From Leclercia adecarboxylata (GTDB lineage Bacteria > Pseudomonadota > Gammaproteobacteria > Enterobacterales > Enterobacteriaceae), in the NCBI RefSeq assembly GCF_023639785.1, contig NZ_CP098325.1:3472001-3536000 (forward strand): DNA of 64,000 nt, given 5' to 3'. The translations under genes were made by a program, and so were the position numbers. Positions 23,206-32,959 of this stretch are shown here, piece by piece. The first letter of the stretch is position 1, and each line of letters opens with the position of its first letter. The notes under the pieces were generated by a model, which was given only the letters and a program-made list of their open reading frames with translations, made no database searches and had not been told where the DNA came from.

Positions 23206-24155
23206 TGCGCAGCCCTGAATTTAATACTGTCGGCGATACGCTTAGCCGTTTGCGGCGGCAGTTCACCCACAATGGTTATCTCAGCGTTATCACGTACCGT
23301 GGTACTGACGGTGCGACGACCGGTGCGCAGCATCTGATCGGCACTGACCGGCGTTGCCCGGTTAATGTTCACCGAGAAGCTGAACAATCCGTCGGAATAG
23401 AGCCGGGATTCAACCGGAGTATCAATGGTCGGTAGCTGGCGTCGACTACTGGAAACTTCGCTGAAGCCCTGCGGGATCCAGTCTGGTGCCCAGTTGAAAT
23501 TGACAGGATCGCCAGCCGGAACGGAGAGCAGCGGCGGCAGGTTGGCTTTCGCCAGATTCTGCATGCTGTTTCCGACCTGATCGTCAATGGTGAAGGAGAT
23601 CACCCGGAACTGCTCCAGGGTCTCGCCATCGCGATCCAGCAGATCGACCCGCATTGGCAGCTTGGTCTCTGCATCCATCCAGACGATATAGCTGTAACGC
23701 GTTCCGTCTCTGGCGACCACACGCAGAACTTCGCAGAGCCGGTCGGCAATACGGGTACGTCCTACGGAAATAAAATCGTAGTAAGGAGACAGACGTTTGA
23801 AATCGGTATAGATGAGCGAAGGCAGAGAATCAACGATGTAATCGCCGTTCAGCGTAAAGGGCTCGAGACCCGGCTCAAAATAGCTGATTTCATTGCCACG
23901 CTGCACGACTTCGCGACGCGGGCCGTCCATCTGCAAAAGCTGGGCAAGCGGCTGTTTATCAAGACGGGCATGGCGGTAGCGTAAAGACTCCACACCTTGC
24001 TTATTGATACTGATAAAAGACAGCTCGTAGTTGAGTGACTGGCTGGCCTGGTTCATTTGCTGCAACAACGCCCCGGACGATACATCAGCCGAGGCGTTGA
24101 CAGTGAACAACAGGCTACCCGCCATCAGAGACATGGCGCACCAAAGTTGCTTCAT
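23202..24155 (-). CDS. rseB: Sigma-E regulatory periplasmic protein RseB
   Basis: Periplasmic protein that shields RseA from DegS and senses lipopolysaccharide or misplaced lipoprotein signals. A signal peptide (residues 1-23, MSLMAGSLLFTVNASADV) precedes a LolA-like N-terminal domain and a smaller C-terminal domain. 317 residues. It follows rseA with a 1-bp overlap. Confidence 0.95.
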   Translation of the reverse strand: MKQLWCAMSLMAGSLLFTVNASADVSSGALLQQMNQASQSLNYELSFISINKQGVESLRYRHARLDKQPLAQLLQMDGPRREVVQRGNEISYFEPGLEPFTLNGDYIVDSLPSLIYTDFKRLSPYYDFISVGRTRIADRLCEVLRVVARDGTRYSYIVWMDAETKLPMRVDLLDRDGETLEQFRVISFTIDDQVGNSMQNLAKANLPPLLSVPAGDPVNFNWAPDWIPQGFSEVSSSRRQLPTIDTPVESRLYSDGLFSFSVNINRATPVSADQMLRTGRRTVSTTVRDNAEITIVGELPPQTAKRIADSIKFRAAQ

Positions 24156-24805
24156 TACTGCGATTGCGTTCCTAAAGTTTGGTTTCCTGGCACTTGCACA
24201 GCAGCCTGCTGTGTTTGCGCCTGTTCAAACTGAAGCTGCTCGGAATGCAGACGACGCTGCAATTCATAGTCCTGCAACATCGCATTGATGCGACGGCGCT
24301 GCTCCTGAACCTGCTGCTGCTGACCGGCGCCTGCCGATGCATCAGAAGGAATACCCAGGCTTACCGGGCTGGCTTTGCCCATCATCGGCAGTGTGTTAAA
24401 CACCGGCGCTTCTGGTTGCTGGCTCACTTCAGATTGAGTGTTATAGTGCTGGACACCAACAATAACTGCAAGCGATACGCAAGCAGCCACTCCCATTTGA
24501 GTCAATTGACTCGCCCAGGGACGCACTTTGTTCCAGAACGGCATCTTCTGCCACAGGTGCGGTGCAGGTTGGGCTTCAGGGATCAGCGGAGTGGCCTGAG
24601 AAACAGGTTCATTCTCAATGGCCGCCATTACGCGAGCTGAGATATCAAAATGAAGGACATCGCTGGTATCGCCGCGCAGGGTATCGCGAATGAGATGATA
24701 ACTCTCCCAGGTTTTTTGCATCTCAGGAGAGCGAGAGAGCTCGTTGAGCATCTCACTGTCCAGCGTTTCACCATCCATTAAAGCGGAAAGTTGTTCTTTC
24801 TGCAT
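24155..24805 (-). CDS. rseA: Anti-sigma-E factor RseA
   Basis: Single-pass inner-membrane protein that binds sigma-E until cut by DegS and RseP. Cytoplasmic domain (1-98, with LSALMDGETLDSEMLNELS), one membrane segment at about 101-119 (MGVAACVSLAVIVGV), and a Gln-rich periplasmic domain. The C-terminus is very rich in Gln (QQQQVQEQRRR). 216 residues. It starts 31 bp after rpoE, keeping sigma and anti-sigma stoichiometry linked. Confidence 0.96.
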   Translation of the reverse strand: MQKEQLSALMDGETLDSEMLNELSRSPEMQKTWESYHLIRDTLRGDTSDVLHFDISARVMAAIENEPVSQATPLIPEAQPAPHLWQKMPFWNKVRPWASQLTQMGVAACVSLAVIVGVQHYNTQSEVSQQPEAPVFNTLPMMGKASPVSLGIPSDASAGAGQQQQVQEQRRRINAMLQDYELQRRLHSEQLQFEQAQTQQAAVQVPGNQTLGTQSQ

Positions 24806-24836
24806 GCCTAATACCTTTTCCAGTATCCCGCTATCG

Positions 24837-25412
24837 TCAACGCCTGATTAGCGGTTGAACTTTATTATCAATAGCTTCTCGCGCACGAAATATCCGTGAA
24901 CGAACCGTACCGACCGGGCAATCCATGATAGCGGCTATCTCTTCATAGCTCAGGCCATCTAACTCCCGCAACGTAATTGCCATGCGTAAATCTTCCGGGA
25001 GCGACTCGATGGTGCGAAAAACTATTTGTCTCAGTTCTTCTGACAACATTAAGTTCTCAGGGTTCGAAATTTCTTTCAACGCACCGCCGCTTTCAAAATT
25101 CTCTGCGTCGATAGCGTCCACATCGCTTGAAGGCGGACGACGGCCCTGAGCGACGAGGTAGTTCTTCGCCGTATTGACGGCAATACGATACAGCCAGGTA
25201 TAAAAAGCACTATCCCCCCGGAAAGATTCCAGCGCGCGATAGGCCTTAATGAAAGACTCTTGCACCACATCAGGAACATCTCCTGAAGGTACATAGCGGG
25301 ACACCAGACTCGCCACCTTATGCTGGTAGCGCACCACCAGTAGGTTAAAGGCTTTCTGATCTCCCTTCTGGACCCGTTCAACCAGAATCTGGTCCGTTAA
25401 CTGCTCGCTCAT
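24837..25412 (-). CDS. rpoE: RNA polymerase sigma factor RpoE
   Basis: Extracytoplasmic-function sigma factor for envelope stress. The start MSEQLTDQILVERVQ at 25412 gives 191 residues, the E. coli length. Region 2 includes DVVQESFIKAYRALESF and AFYTWLYRIAVNTAKNYL; region 4 includes LRELDGLSYEEIAAIMDCPVGTVRSRI split over the helix-turn-helix. First gene of rpoE-rseA-rseB-rseC, with its own sigma-E promoter. Confidence 0.98.
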   Translation of the reverse strand: MSEQLTDQILVERVQKGDQKAFNLLVVRYQHKVASLVSRYVPSGDVPDVVQESFIKAYRALESFRGDSAFYTWLYRIAVNTAKNYLVAQGRRPPSSDVDAIDAENFESGGALKEISNPENLMLSEELRQIVFRTIESLPEDLRMAITLRELDGLSYEEIAAIMDCPVGTVRSRIFRAREAIDNKVQPLIRR

Positions 25413-25494
25413 CCGAGGTAATGTCTCCCCAAACCTAAAATCCACGCGTTATCGAAACGCCACTCCAAACACTGCACTGTGAGCAAGCAGTTGC

Positions 25495-25522
25495 TTTGAG
25501 GGTCTTTTCTTTAAATAGTTCC
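25495..25522 (-). promoter_or_regulatory. Sigma-E-type autoregulated promoter of rpoE
   Basis: Minus strand GGAACTA (25516-25522), 16-bp spacer, TCAAA (25495-25499): matches the sigma-E consensus GGAACTT-N16-TCAAA. Transcription would start near 25488, giving a leader of about 75 nt. The rest of the 423-bp gap to nadB (25523-25811) is AT-rich and holds TATAAT (25573-25578, minus) as a possible housekeeping -10; I see no gene in it. Confidence 0.85.
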
Positions 25523-25811
25523 GTCACGCCTTTGTTTTTGTTAATCACGTCGCAGACCGTTCATTTTCTATCATTATAAGTCTGATAACGATACGCACCC
25601 AGTTTCTGATAAGAAATGGTATTTTCCCGCTTGCAGGGTAACGCAAGACGGGCTTTATTTCACCACAAAATCTGAAGCTAACGATCTGCTTCGCAAAATA
25701 TTTTGGCATTTTTTAACGCTCCCCTCTTCCCGGGTCCTGTTTAGCCATTGCAACCAACATTAAAAAAATACGTGCGATTCATCGCATTCAGGTGCTATGC
25801 TGACTAAACAC

Positions 25812-25829
25812 TGTTTAGTAAATTAAACA
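25812..25829 (+). promoter_or_regulatory. NadR operator in front of nadB
   Basis: TGTTTAGTAAATTAAACA is a perfect TGTTTA-N6-TAAACA palindrome, the NadR box. It ends 6 bp before the nadB ATG. A partly overlapping TAAACACTGTTTA lies immediately upstream. NadR with NAD would repress nadB. Confidence 0.9.
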
Positions 25830-25835
25830 CACATC

Positions 25836-27455
25836 ATGAACGCAATTTCCGAACTCTCCTGTGACGTACTGATTATCGGCAGCGGTGCAGCCGGCCTTTC
25901 ACTGGCGCTGCGACTCGCCCCACACCAGAAAGTGATTGTCCTCAGCAAAGGTCCTGTCAGTGAAGGCTCTACCTTCTATGCCCAGGGCGGAATTGCCGCA
26001 GTGTTTGATGAAACTGACAGTATCGACTCCCATGTGGAAGATACCCTGATTGCAGGCGGCGGGATTGTGGACAGACACGCTGCAGAGTTTGTCGCCAGCA
26101 ATGCCCGACACTGCGTGCAGTGGCTCATCGATCAGGGCGTGCTGTTCGATACGCACGTTCAGCCGAACGGAGAAGAGAGCTATCACCTGACGCGTGAGGG
26201 TGGACACAGCCATCGCCGGATCCTGCATGCAGCCGATGCTACCGGTAAGGAAGTCGAAACGACGCTGGTCAGCCAGGCGTTAAACCATCCAAACATTCAG
26301 GTGCTGGAACGCAGCAATGCGGTAGATTTGATCATCTCCGACAAGATCGGTCTGCCGGGGACGCGCCGTGTCGTCGGTGCCTGGGTCTGGAACCGAAATA
26401 AAGAGAAGGTAGAAACCTGTCGCGCAAAATCGGTGGTACTGGCGACCGGGGGAGCCTCTAAGGTGTATCAGTACACCACTAACCCGGATATTTCTTCAGG
26501 CGACGGCATTGCCATGGCCTGGCGCGCGGGCTGCCGCGTTGCCAATCTGGAATTCAACCAGTTCCATCCCACCGCCTTATACCATCCCCAGGCACGTAAC
26601 TTTTTACTGACCGAAGCGTTACGCGGCGAAGGGGCGCACTTAAAACGCCCGGACGGCACTCGCTTTATGCAGGACTTCGACGAGCGCGGCGAACTGGCTC
26701 CGCGTGACGTTGTTGCCCGCGCCATTGACCATGAGATGAAGCGCCTCGGCGTGGATTGTATGTATCTGGACATCAGCCATAAACCCGCAGACTTTGTGCG
26801 CCAGCACTTCCCGACCATCTATGAAAAACTGCTGGGACTCGGCATCGACATCACCAAAGAGCCGATGCCTGTGGTGCCTGCGGCGCACTATACCTGCGGC
26901 GGCGTGATGGTCGACGATCATGGCCGGACCGATGTCGACGGGCTGTATGCTATCGGCGAAGTGAGTTACACCGGTCTGCATGGCGCAAACCGCATGGCCT
27001 CGAACTCTCTTCTGGAGTGTCTTGTGTACGGCTGGTCGGCGGCGGAGGATATCGCCAAACGTATGCCTTACGCCCGCCAGGCAGAAAATCTGCCACCCTG
27101 GGATGAGAGCCGTGTGGAAAATCCGGATGAACTGGTGGTGATCCAGCACAACTGGCACGAGCTGCGCCTCTTTATGTGGGATTACGTCGGGATTGTGCGC
27201 ACGACTAAACGTCTGGAACGCGCCCTGCGCCGTATTACTATGCTTCAGCAGGAAATTGACGAGTATTACGCCCACTTCCGCGTATCCAATAATCTGCTGG
27301 AATTACGTAACCTGGTCCAGGTGGCGGAGCTGATTGTGCGCTGCGCAATGATGCGTAAAGAGAGCCGCGGTCTGCATTATACCCTCGACTACCCGGAGCA
27401 ACGTGAAGATTCCGGGCCGTCCGTGCTCTCGCCGCTGGCTCACATAAATAAATAG
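25836..27455 (+). CDS. nadB: L-aspartate oxidase NadB
   Basis: FAD enzyme that oxidises aspartate to iminoaspartate, the first step of de novo NAD synthesis. FAD-binding motif [13 protein letters not shown] (13-25), [18 protein letters not shown] for the flavin/substrate region, and [22 protein letters not shown] in the catalytic domain; C-terminal three-helix bundle. 539 residues. Ribosome binding upstream is weak because the NadR box occupies that position. The stop overlaps the trmN stop by 16 bp, convergent. Confidence 0.97.
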   Translation: MNAISELSCDVLIIGSGAAGLSLALRLAPHQKVIVLSKGPVSEGSTFYAQGGIAAVFDETDSIDSHVEDTLIAGGGIVDRHAAEFVASNARHCVQWLIDQGVLFDTHVQPNGEESYHLTREGGHSHRRILHAADATGKEVETTLVSQALNHPNIQVLERSNAVDLIISDKIGLPGTRRVVGAWVWNRNKEKVETCRAKSVVLATGGASKVYQYTTNPDISSGDGIAMAWRAGCRVANLEFNQFHPTALYHPQARNFLLTEALRGEGAHLKRPDGTRFMQDFDERGELAPRDVVARAIDHEMKRLGVDCMYLDISHKPADFVRQHFPTIYEKLLGLGIDITKEPMPVVPAAHYTCGGVMVDDHGRTDVDGLYAIGEVSYTGLHGANRMASNSLLECLVYGWSAAEDIAKRMPYARQAENLPPWDESRVENPDELVVIQHNWHELRLFMWDYVGIVRTTKRLERALRRITMLQQEIDEYYAHFRVSNNLLELRNLVQVAELIVRCAMMRKESRGLHYTLDYPEQREDSGPSVLSPLAHINK

Positions 27456-28177
27456 AAGGGGTGGGTCAGCGCCGTGTAGTCATCGGAATAACGCTGATCT
27501 GGCCCACGGATCACCAGCCTGTCGCTGAAGCACTCTCCCTCTTTCGGCGACAGCGCCAGCAGTACCCGGTGTGGCAGCCTGCCGTCGGTTTCCGCGATAT
27601 CGGTGCGCAGGCGCAAAAACCAACCCATCTCCAGCGCACTGGCAATAAATGCGCTGCCCGCGCTTTCCGGTAATACCACGCAGAAAAACCCCTCTTCGGA
27701 GATCAGCCCGGCCGCACAGGTTAACAGCGCGCTATGATCGAGCGAACCGGTATACCGCGCCTGCTCTCGCTGCGGCGTGGCGCACCCGACGCCAGGTTCA
27801 TAATAAGGAGGGTTACTGACGATTAAGTCATAGCGGGCCGTTTGCTCTGGCGCCCAGGCAAGAACATCCGCACAATGAAGTGATATGCGCGAAGCCCAGG
27901 GGGATTCGGCCACGTTTTCGGCTGCCTGCTCAGCCGCCTGAGGCTCCAGCTCCACCGCATCAAGGGTGACCGCCTGCTCAGTGCGCTGCGCCAGCATCAG
28001 GGCAAGCAATCCACTGCCGCTGCCAATGTCGAGAATACGTTTTACGCCAGCTACCGGTGCCCATGCCCCCAGTAAAATGCCATCAGTGCCAACTTTCATT
28101 GCACAGCGATCGTGAGCGACAAAGAACTGCTTAAAAGTAAAACCATCGCGGCGCAGCTGCGCTTTGAGTTGAGACAT
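27440..28177 (-). CDS. trmN: tRNA1(Val) (adenine-37-N6)-methyltransferase
   Basis: SAM-dependent enzyme that makes m6A37 in tRNA-Val1 (formerly YfiC). Start [19 protein letters not shown] at 28177 gives 245 residues, as in E. coli; the longer upstream reading is discarded. SAM motif [14 protein letters not shown] and the N6-adenine catalytic motif SNPPYY. Convergent with nadB, divergent from srmB. Confidence 0.95.
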   Translation of the reverse strand: MSQLKAQLRRDGFTFKQFFVAHDRCAMKVGTDGILLGAWAPVAGVKRILDIGSGSGLLALMLAQRTEQAVTLDAVELEPQAAEQAAENVAESPWASRISLHCADVLAWAPEQTARYDLIVSNPPYYEPGVGCATPQREQARYTGSLDHSALLTCAAGLISEEGFFCVVLPESAGSAFIASALEMGWFLRLRTDIAETDGRLPHRVLLALSPKEGECFSDRLVIRGPDQRYSDDYTALTHPFYLFM

Positions 28178-28309
28178 GTCAGAGCAACCTTCAAAATGAA
28201 ACGGGTGTAGCATAGGTGAAAGCGTAACGACGGAAAAGGGATATCCACACAAACAGATGAAGATTGCAGCCGTAACGTCTATAATCAGCGCCCCACACAG
28301 AGGTAGAAC

Positions 28310-29638
28310 ATGACTGTAACGACATTTTCCGAACTTGAACTCGACGAAAGCCTTCTGGACGCGCTCCAGGAAAAAGGCTTTACACGCCCGACCGCTATTC
28401 AGGAAGCGGCTATTCCGCCTGCACTGGAGGGCCGTGACGTGCTCGGTTCAGCGCCAACCGGCACGGGTAAAACGGCAGCCTATTTGCTGCCTGCGTTGCA
28501 GCATCTGCTGGATTTTCCGCGTAAAAAATCAGGTCCGCCGCGTATTCTGATCCTCACCCCGACCCGTGAACTGGCGATGCAGGTTGCCGATCACGCGCGT
28601 GAGCTGGCGAAGAACACCCACCTGGATATCGCAACCATTACCGGCGGCGTGGCCTATATGAACCACGCCGAAGTGTTCAGTGAGAACCAGGATATCGTCG
28701 TCGCGACGACCGGGCGTCTGCTGCAATACATTAAAGAAGAGAATTTCGACTGCCGTGCGGTCGAAACGCTGATCCTCGATGAAGCCGACCGTATGCTGGA
28801 TATGGGCTTTGCGCAGGATATCGAACATATTGCCGGTGAAACCCGCTGGCGCAAGCAGACCCTGCTCTTCTCTGCGACGCTGGAAGGCGATGCGATTAAA
28901 GATTTTGCCGAGCGTCTGCTGGAAGATCCGGTTGAGGTGTCTGCCACCCCGTCCACGCGCGAACGCAAGAAGATCCATCAGTGGTACTACCGTGCCGATG
29001 ACATTGAGCATAAAACAGCGCTGCTGATCCACCTGCTGAAACAGCCGGAAGCCACGCGTTCTATCGTCTTTGTACGCAAGCGCGAGCGTGTGCATGAGCT
29101 GGCAACCTGGCTGCGTGAAGCGGGTATCAATAACTGCTATCTCGAAGGTGAGATGGTGCAGATTAAGCGTAACGAAGCCATTAAACGTCTGACCGATGGC
29201 CGCGTTAACGTGCTGGTTGCGACTGACGTCGCGGCGCGCGGTATTGATATCCCTGATGTCAGCCACGTGTTCAACTTCGATCTGCCGCGCACCGCGGATA
29301 CCTATCTGCACCGTATCGGCCGCACCGGTCGTGCCGGTCGTAAAGGTACCGCCATTTCGCTGGTTGAAGCGCATGACCATCTGCTGCTGCAGAAAATTGG
29401 CCGTTACGTTGAAGAGCCGTTGAAAGCCCGCGTAATTGATGAACTGCGCCCGACTACCCGTGCGCCAAGCGAAAAAATGACGGGTAAACCGTCCAAGAAA
29501 GTGCTCGCTAAACGTGCCGAGAAAAAGGCGAAAGAAAAAGAGAAACCGCGCGTGAAGCAACGCCACCGTGATACCAAAAACGTTGGCAAGCGTCGTAAGC
29601 CTGCTGGCAGCGCGCCAGTGACGCAGAAAGAAGAGTAA
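28310..29638 (+). CDS. srmB: ATP-dependent RNA helicase SrmB
   Basis: DEAD-box helicase for early 50S assembly. Q motif FTRPTAIQ, Walker [13 protein letters not shown] box [11 protein letters not shown], and domain 2 motifs [14 protein letters not shown] and [12 protein letters not shown] lysine-rich disordered C-terminal tail (about residues 385-442) would bind rRNA. 442 residues. A strong terminator follows. Confidence 0.97.
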   Translation: MTVTTFSELELDESLLDALQEKGFTRPTAIQEAAIPPALEGRDVLGSAPTGTGKTAAYLLPALQHLLDFPRKKSGPPRILILTPTRELAMQVADHARELAKNTHLDIATITGGVAYMNHAEVFSENQDIVVATTGRLLQYIKEENFDCRAVETLILDEADRMLDMGFAQDIEHIAGETRWRKQTLLFSATLEGDAIKDFAERLLEDPVEVSATPSTRERKKIHQWYYRADDIEHKTALLIHLLKQPEATRSIVFVRKRERVHELATWLREAGINNCYLEGEMVQIKRNEAIKRLTDGRVNVLVATDVAARGIDIPDVSHVFNFDLPRTADTYLHRIGRTGRAGRKGTAISLVEAHDHLLLQKIGRYVEEPLKARVIDELRPTTRAPSEKMTGKPSKKVLAKRAEKKAKEKEKPRVKQRHRDTKNVGKRRKPAGSAPVTQKEE

Positions 29639-29642
29639 AGAA

Positions 29643-29669
29643 AAGCCGGGTTAAAACCCGGCTTTTTTT
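29643..29669 (+). terminator. srmB terminator
   Basis: AAGCCGGGTT / AACCCGGCTT stem followed by T7, seven bases after the srmB stop. The stem resembles that of the glmY terminator. Confidence 0.88.
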
Positions 29670-29688
29670 ATTTGTACTCTGGAAAAGA

Positions 29689-30072
29689 TTACAGGCTGGC
29701 GGTAAAGGTACGGGCAATAACGTCGCGCTGCTGTTCTGGAGTCAGGGAGTTGAAGCGTACGGCATAACCAGAAACACGGATGGTCAGCTGCGGATATTTT
29801 TCCGGATGCTTAACGGCATCTTCCAGCGTTTCACGACGCAGCACGTTAACGTTCAGATGCTGACCGCCTTCAACGCGGACTTCTGGTTTGATTTCCATCG
29901 GGATTTCGCGATACACGATCTCGCCCAATGCATTAACCTGAACAACTTCATCTTCAGCAAAGCCTGCTTTTGCGCATACGCAGCGCGCTTCACCTTTTTC
30001 GCTGTCCAGCAGCCAGAAAGAGTTCAGCAGGTCGTCGTTTGCAGCTTTAGTAATCTGGATACCAGTAATCAT
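29689..30072 (-). CDS. grcA: Autonomous glycyl radical cofactor GrcA
   Basis: Spare glycyl-radical domain (YfiD) that restores pyruvate formate-lyase after oxygen cleavage. 127 residues homologous to the PflB C-terminus, with the radical glycine in [13 protein letters not shown]. Probably monocistronic. Two FNR sites upstream fit its known induction by low oxygen. Confidence 0.97.
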   Translation of the reverse strand: MITGIQITKAANDDLLNSFWLLDSEKGEARCVCAKAGFAEDEVVQVNALGEIVYREIPMEIKPEVRVEGGQHLNVNVLRRETLEDAVKHPEKYPQLTIRVSGYAVRFNSLTPEQQRDVIARTFTASL

Positions 30073-30181
30073 GTAATGTCTCCCTTAAACTACAATATTG
30101 GGTGTCGCCCCGTTCGTCAGGGCAATTGGTAAAACCATTGTTGCTTGAGTGTATATATATCAGTCAAGCCCCCGTCATTCC

Positions 30182-30248
30182 TTGACTTAAATCAACAAAA
30201 ACCCCACCAGCAACAGGGAAATAAACAGACATAATTGTTTTATATCAA
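30182..30248 (-). promoter_or_regulatory. grcA promoter region with two FNR sites
   Basis: TTGAC-TTAA-ATCAA (30182-30195) and TTGTT-TTAT-ATCAA (30235-30248) match the FNR consensus TTGAT-N4-ATCAA. Their centres are 53 bp apart, the spacing of the -40.5 and -93.5 sites at E. coli yfiD. This predicts a start near 30148, with TATATA at 30155-30160 as -10. The remaining sequence to ung (30249-30387) holds the ung promoter region, in which I see no other distinct element. Confidence 0.85.
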
Positions 30249-30387
30249 TTTTCACCCAACTCTGCTTTCAAATAATCTCGTCATTTTTAAATATTTTTCA
30301 GCATCATAGCGTATTCTCCTCGGTCAATTTTGCTCCCCCGGCATAAGCGGTTAAGCTAGGGAGAGAGAAAATTCGCAGGAGAGCGAG

Positions 30388-31077
30388 ATGACAACACCTT
30401 TAACCTGGCACGATGTACTGGCCGATGAAAAGAAACAGCCTTACTTCGTTAATACCCTGAACACGGTTGCCGCCGAACGTCAGGACGGCATCACCATCTA
30501 TCCGCCTCAGAAAGATGTATTTAACGCCTTTCGTTTTACCGAGCTCGCTGATGTCAAAGTGGTGATCCTGGGTCAGGATCCCTATCACGGACCGGGTCAG
30601 GCACACGGTCTGGCGTTTTCCGTGCGCCCAGGCGTTGGCATTCCCCCTTCCCTGCTGAACATGTATAAAGAACTCGAAGCCTCCATTCCCGGTTTTACCC
30701 GGCCTGCACATGGTTATCTGGAAAGCTGGGCGCGTCAGGGTGTACTGCTTCTCAACACCGTATTAACGGTTCGCGCCGGGCAGGCCCATTCCCATGCCAG
30801 TCTTGGTTGGGAGACGTTTACGGATAAAGTTATTAGCCTGATTAACCAGCACCGGGAAGGCGTGGTGTTTTTACTTTGGGGATCGCACGCGCAGAAGAAA
30901 GGGGCGATTATTGATACTCAGCGCCATCACGTACTGAAAGCACCGCACCCGTCACCGCTGTCCGCGCATCGCGGCTTTTTTGGCTGCAATCATTTTGTGC
31001 TGGCGAATGAGTGGCTGGAAAAACAGGGCGAGAAGCCGATTGACTGGATGCCGGAATTACCGGCTGAAAGCGAGTAG
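30388..31077 (+). CDS. ung: Uracil-DNA glycosylase
   Basis: Removes uracil from DNA in base-excision repair. Catalytic water-activating loop GQDPYHG with Asp64, and the [11 protein letters not shown] loop with His187. 229 residues, as in E. coli. AGGAG lies seven bases before the ATG. Followed by a BIME. Confidence 0.98.
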   Translation: MTTPLTWHDVLADEKKQPYFVNTLNTVAAERQDGITIYPPQKDVFNAFRFTELADVKVVILGQDPYHGPGQAHGLAFSVRPGVGIPPSLLNMYKELEASIPGFTRPAHGYLESWARQGVLLLNTVLTVRAGQAHSHASLGWETFTDKVISLINQHREGVVFLLWGSHAQKKGAIIDTQRHHVLKAPHPSPLSAHRGFFGCNHFVLANEWLEKQGEKPIDWMPELPAESE

Positions 31078-31082
31078 AGATA

Positions 31083-31149
31083 TGTAGGCCCGGTAAGGGT
31101 AGTCTCCGGGCCTATTGCCGGGTGGCGGCTTCGCCTTACCCGGCCTACG
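31083..31149. repeat. BIME (REP pair) after ung
   Basis: An inverted pair: TGTAGGCCCGGTAAG at 31083-31097 in one direction and the canonical REP TTGCCGGGTGGCGG... CCCGGCCTAC at 31115-31148 in the other. It lies between the converging ung and yfiF genes. Confidence 0.85.
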
Positions 31150-31161
31150 AACACAGCGAAA

Positions 31162-32262
31162 TTACGCTTTATTCTGACGCCACCACTCCGCCAGCAGAAC
31201 GCCGGTCGCAACGGATACGTTGAGGCTCTCGACATTGCCGGTACCATCGATAGAAACGCTCAGATCGGCGCTGGACAGTGCCGCATCAGACAGACCATCA
31301 CGCTCCTGCCCCAGCACCAGCACCATCTTACGCGGCAGTGTCGCTTTGAACAGCGGCGTCGTGCCTTTGTGGCTGGAGGTGGTCACAATGGCGTAGCCCG
31401 CTTTACGGAACTGCTCAATCGCTTCCAGAACACTGTCACCGGTAATCGGTTGAACGTGCTCCGCGCCACCTTCTGCCGTACGGATTGCCGCACCGGATTC
31501 CAGCAGAGCAGCATCCTGTAACAGAACACCTTTGACGCCAAAATGGGCGCAGCTGCGCATCATGGCGCCGAGGTTGTGCGGGTTGCCTACATCTTCCAGG
31601 GCCAGCACGCAGTCATCTTCGTCAGCCTGGCTGACCCACTGCTTAACGGTGGTACCGTTACGTTTTTTAATCAGGAAGCAGACGCCGCCATGATGCTCGG
31701 TGCCGGACGCTTTGGTGATCTCAGCGTCGTCTACCACGTGGTAGGCTTTGCGATTGGCCGCCATCCAGCGCAGCGCTTCTTTGAAACGCGGCGTCACGCT
31801 CTGGATAAACCAGGCGCGCACGATGCAATCGGGACGGCTCTGGAACAGGGCCTGGCAGGCGTTTTCGCCATAGACGCGCGTCTCTTCCGCACGCTGACGG
31901 CGGATCACTTCCGGATCGATAACCGTTTTACCGGCCATGCTGCCGTGATCGACAGGCGCCTTAGACTCATCGCCCGGCGCGCGGGAAACGGTGCGCCACG
32001 GTGAGGCGTCGCGGTTAAAGTCGTCGCGTTTGAAATCGTCACGCTTGCGGTCGTCACGTTTACGATCGTCGCGTTTGCGGTCATCACCGCGGCTGGTTCT
32101 CTCATCGCGGGCGGGGCGACGGCCACCGTCTGCACGAGATGGCCCTGGACGCCCGCCACCCTTTCCGGTACGCGGATTTTCGGTGCGTTTATCAGAGTCA
32201 TCATCACTGCGGACATACATCACTTTGACCTTGCCGCTTTTGTTTTTCAGTTCGTCGTTCAT
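31162..32262 (-). CDS. yfiF: SpoU/TrmH-family RNA methyltransferase homologue YfiF
   Basis: C-terminal SPOUT domain with [17 protein letters not shown] (motif 1), [11 protein letters not shown] (motif 2) and [14 protein letters not shown] (motif 3). N-terminal half is a basic, disordered region plus a SpoU substrate-binding-like domain. The start [16 protein letters not shown] at 32262 matches E. coli. 366 residues against about 345 in E. coli: the difference comes mainly from a run of RKRDD-type pentapeptides near residues 60-85, encoded by 15-bp tandem repeats. The RNA target is not known to me. Confidence 0.93.
   Translation of the reverse strand: MNDELKNKSGKVKVMYVRSDDDSDKRTENPRTGKGGGRPGPSRADGGRRPARDERTSRGDDRKRDDRKRDDRKRDDFKRDDFNRDASPWRTVSRAPGDESKAPVDHGSMAGKTVIDPEVIRRQRAEETRVYGENACQALFQSRPDCIVRAWFIQSVTPRFKEALRWMAANRKAYHVVDDAEITKASGTEHHGGVCFLIKKRNGTTVKQWVSQADEDDCVLALEDVGNPHNLGAMMRSCAHFGVKGVLLQDAALLESGAAIRTAEGGAEHVQPITGDSVLEAIEQFRKAGYAIVTTSSHKGTTPLFKATLPRKMVLVLGQERDGLSDAALSSADLSVSIDGTGNVESLNVSVATGVLLAEWWRQNKA
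32008..32085. repeat. 15-bp tandem repeats inside yfiF
   Basis: Four full units (32020-32034, 32035-32049, 32050-32064, 32065-32079) of a 15-bp pattern RTCGTCRCGYTTNNN, with a partial unit at each side. They encode a charged pentapeptide repeat (R-K-R-D-D type) in the disordered N-terminal linker. Copies differ by several substitutions, so the array is not freshly expanded. Confidence 0.85.
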
Positions 32263-32468
32263 GCTTTTCTCCACCAGCGCTGCGCGAAGCGCGCAGATTA
32301 CCCGATGTCCCGGCGCATAGCCATTACTTCGTATAAAAGCCTGTGACTATTGTTCTCATTGAATAAAACGCGTTGTCGTTTCAAACAGGGTCGATGATAA
32401 TATGTAACATCTTAGAAACATAACCGGCATTTTGCCGCTTTGTCCCCCTGCACTACCTGAGGTTAGTT

Positions 32469-32888
32469 ATGAATACCGTATGTGCCAACTGCCAGGCTCT
32501 TAACCGCATTCCGGATGATCGAATTGATGATGGAGCAAAATGCGGACGCTGCGGTCATGAATTGTTCGATGGTGACGTAATTAATGCTACCGGCGCAACT
32601 CTGGATAAACTGCTGAAGGATGATCTGCCGGTTGTTGTCGACTTCTGGGCGCCATGGTGCGGCCCGTGCCGTAACTTTGCGCCGATCTTTGAAGATGTCG
32701 CTGAAGAGCGTAGCGGTAAAATGCGTTTCGTGAAAGTGAATACCGAAGCCGAACGTGAACTGAGCTCCCGTTTCCGCATTCGCAGTATTCCGACCATCAT
32801 GATTTTCAAAAATGGTGAAGTCGTCGATATGTTGAACGGTGCCGTACCTAAAGCGCCCTTTGACAGCTGGCTGAACGAATCCCTCTGA
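32469..32888 (+). CDS. trxC: Thioredoxin 2
   Basis: Cytoplasmic disulfide reductase with an extra N-terminal zinc domain: Cys5, Cys8, Cys25 and Cys28. The thioredoxin fold has the WCGPC active site (Cys64, Cys67) and cis-Pro in SIPTIMIF. 139 residues, the E. coli length. In E. coli it is OxyR-induced; I could not identify a convincing OxyR site in the 206 bp upstream. Confidence 0.97.
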   Translation: MNTVCANCQALNRIPDDRIDDGAKCGRCGHELFDGDVINATGATLDKLLKDDLPVVVDFWAPWCGPCRNFAPIFEDVAEERSGKMRFVKVNTEAERELSSRFRIRSIPTIMIFKNGEVVDMLNGAVPKAPFDSWLNESL

Positions 32889-32959
32889 TTTTCCGGGGCA
32901 CGTAACTTGTGCCCCGCTCTCGCCTCTGCGAGAATGGCGTTTTTTCTGCGCTCTCCCCC

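Noticed and set aside
32263..32468. OxyR site before trxC
   Set aside because: No stretch matches the spaced ATAG-type half-sites well enough.
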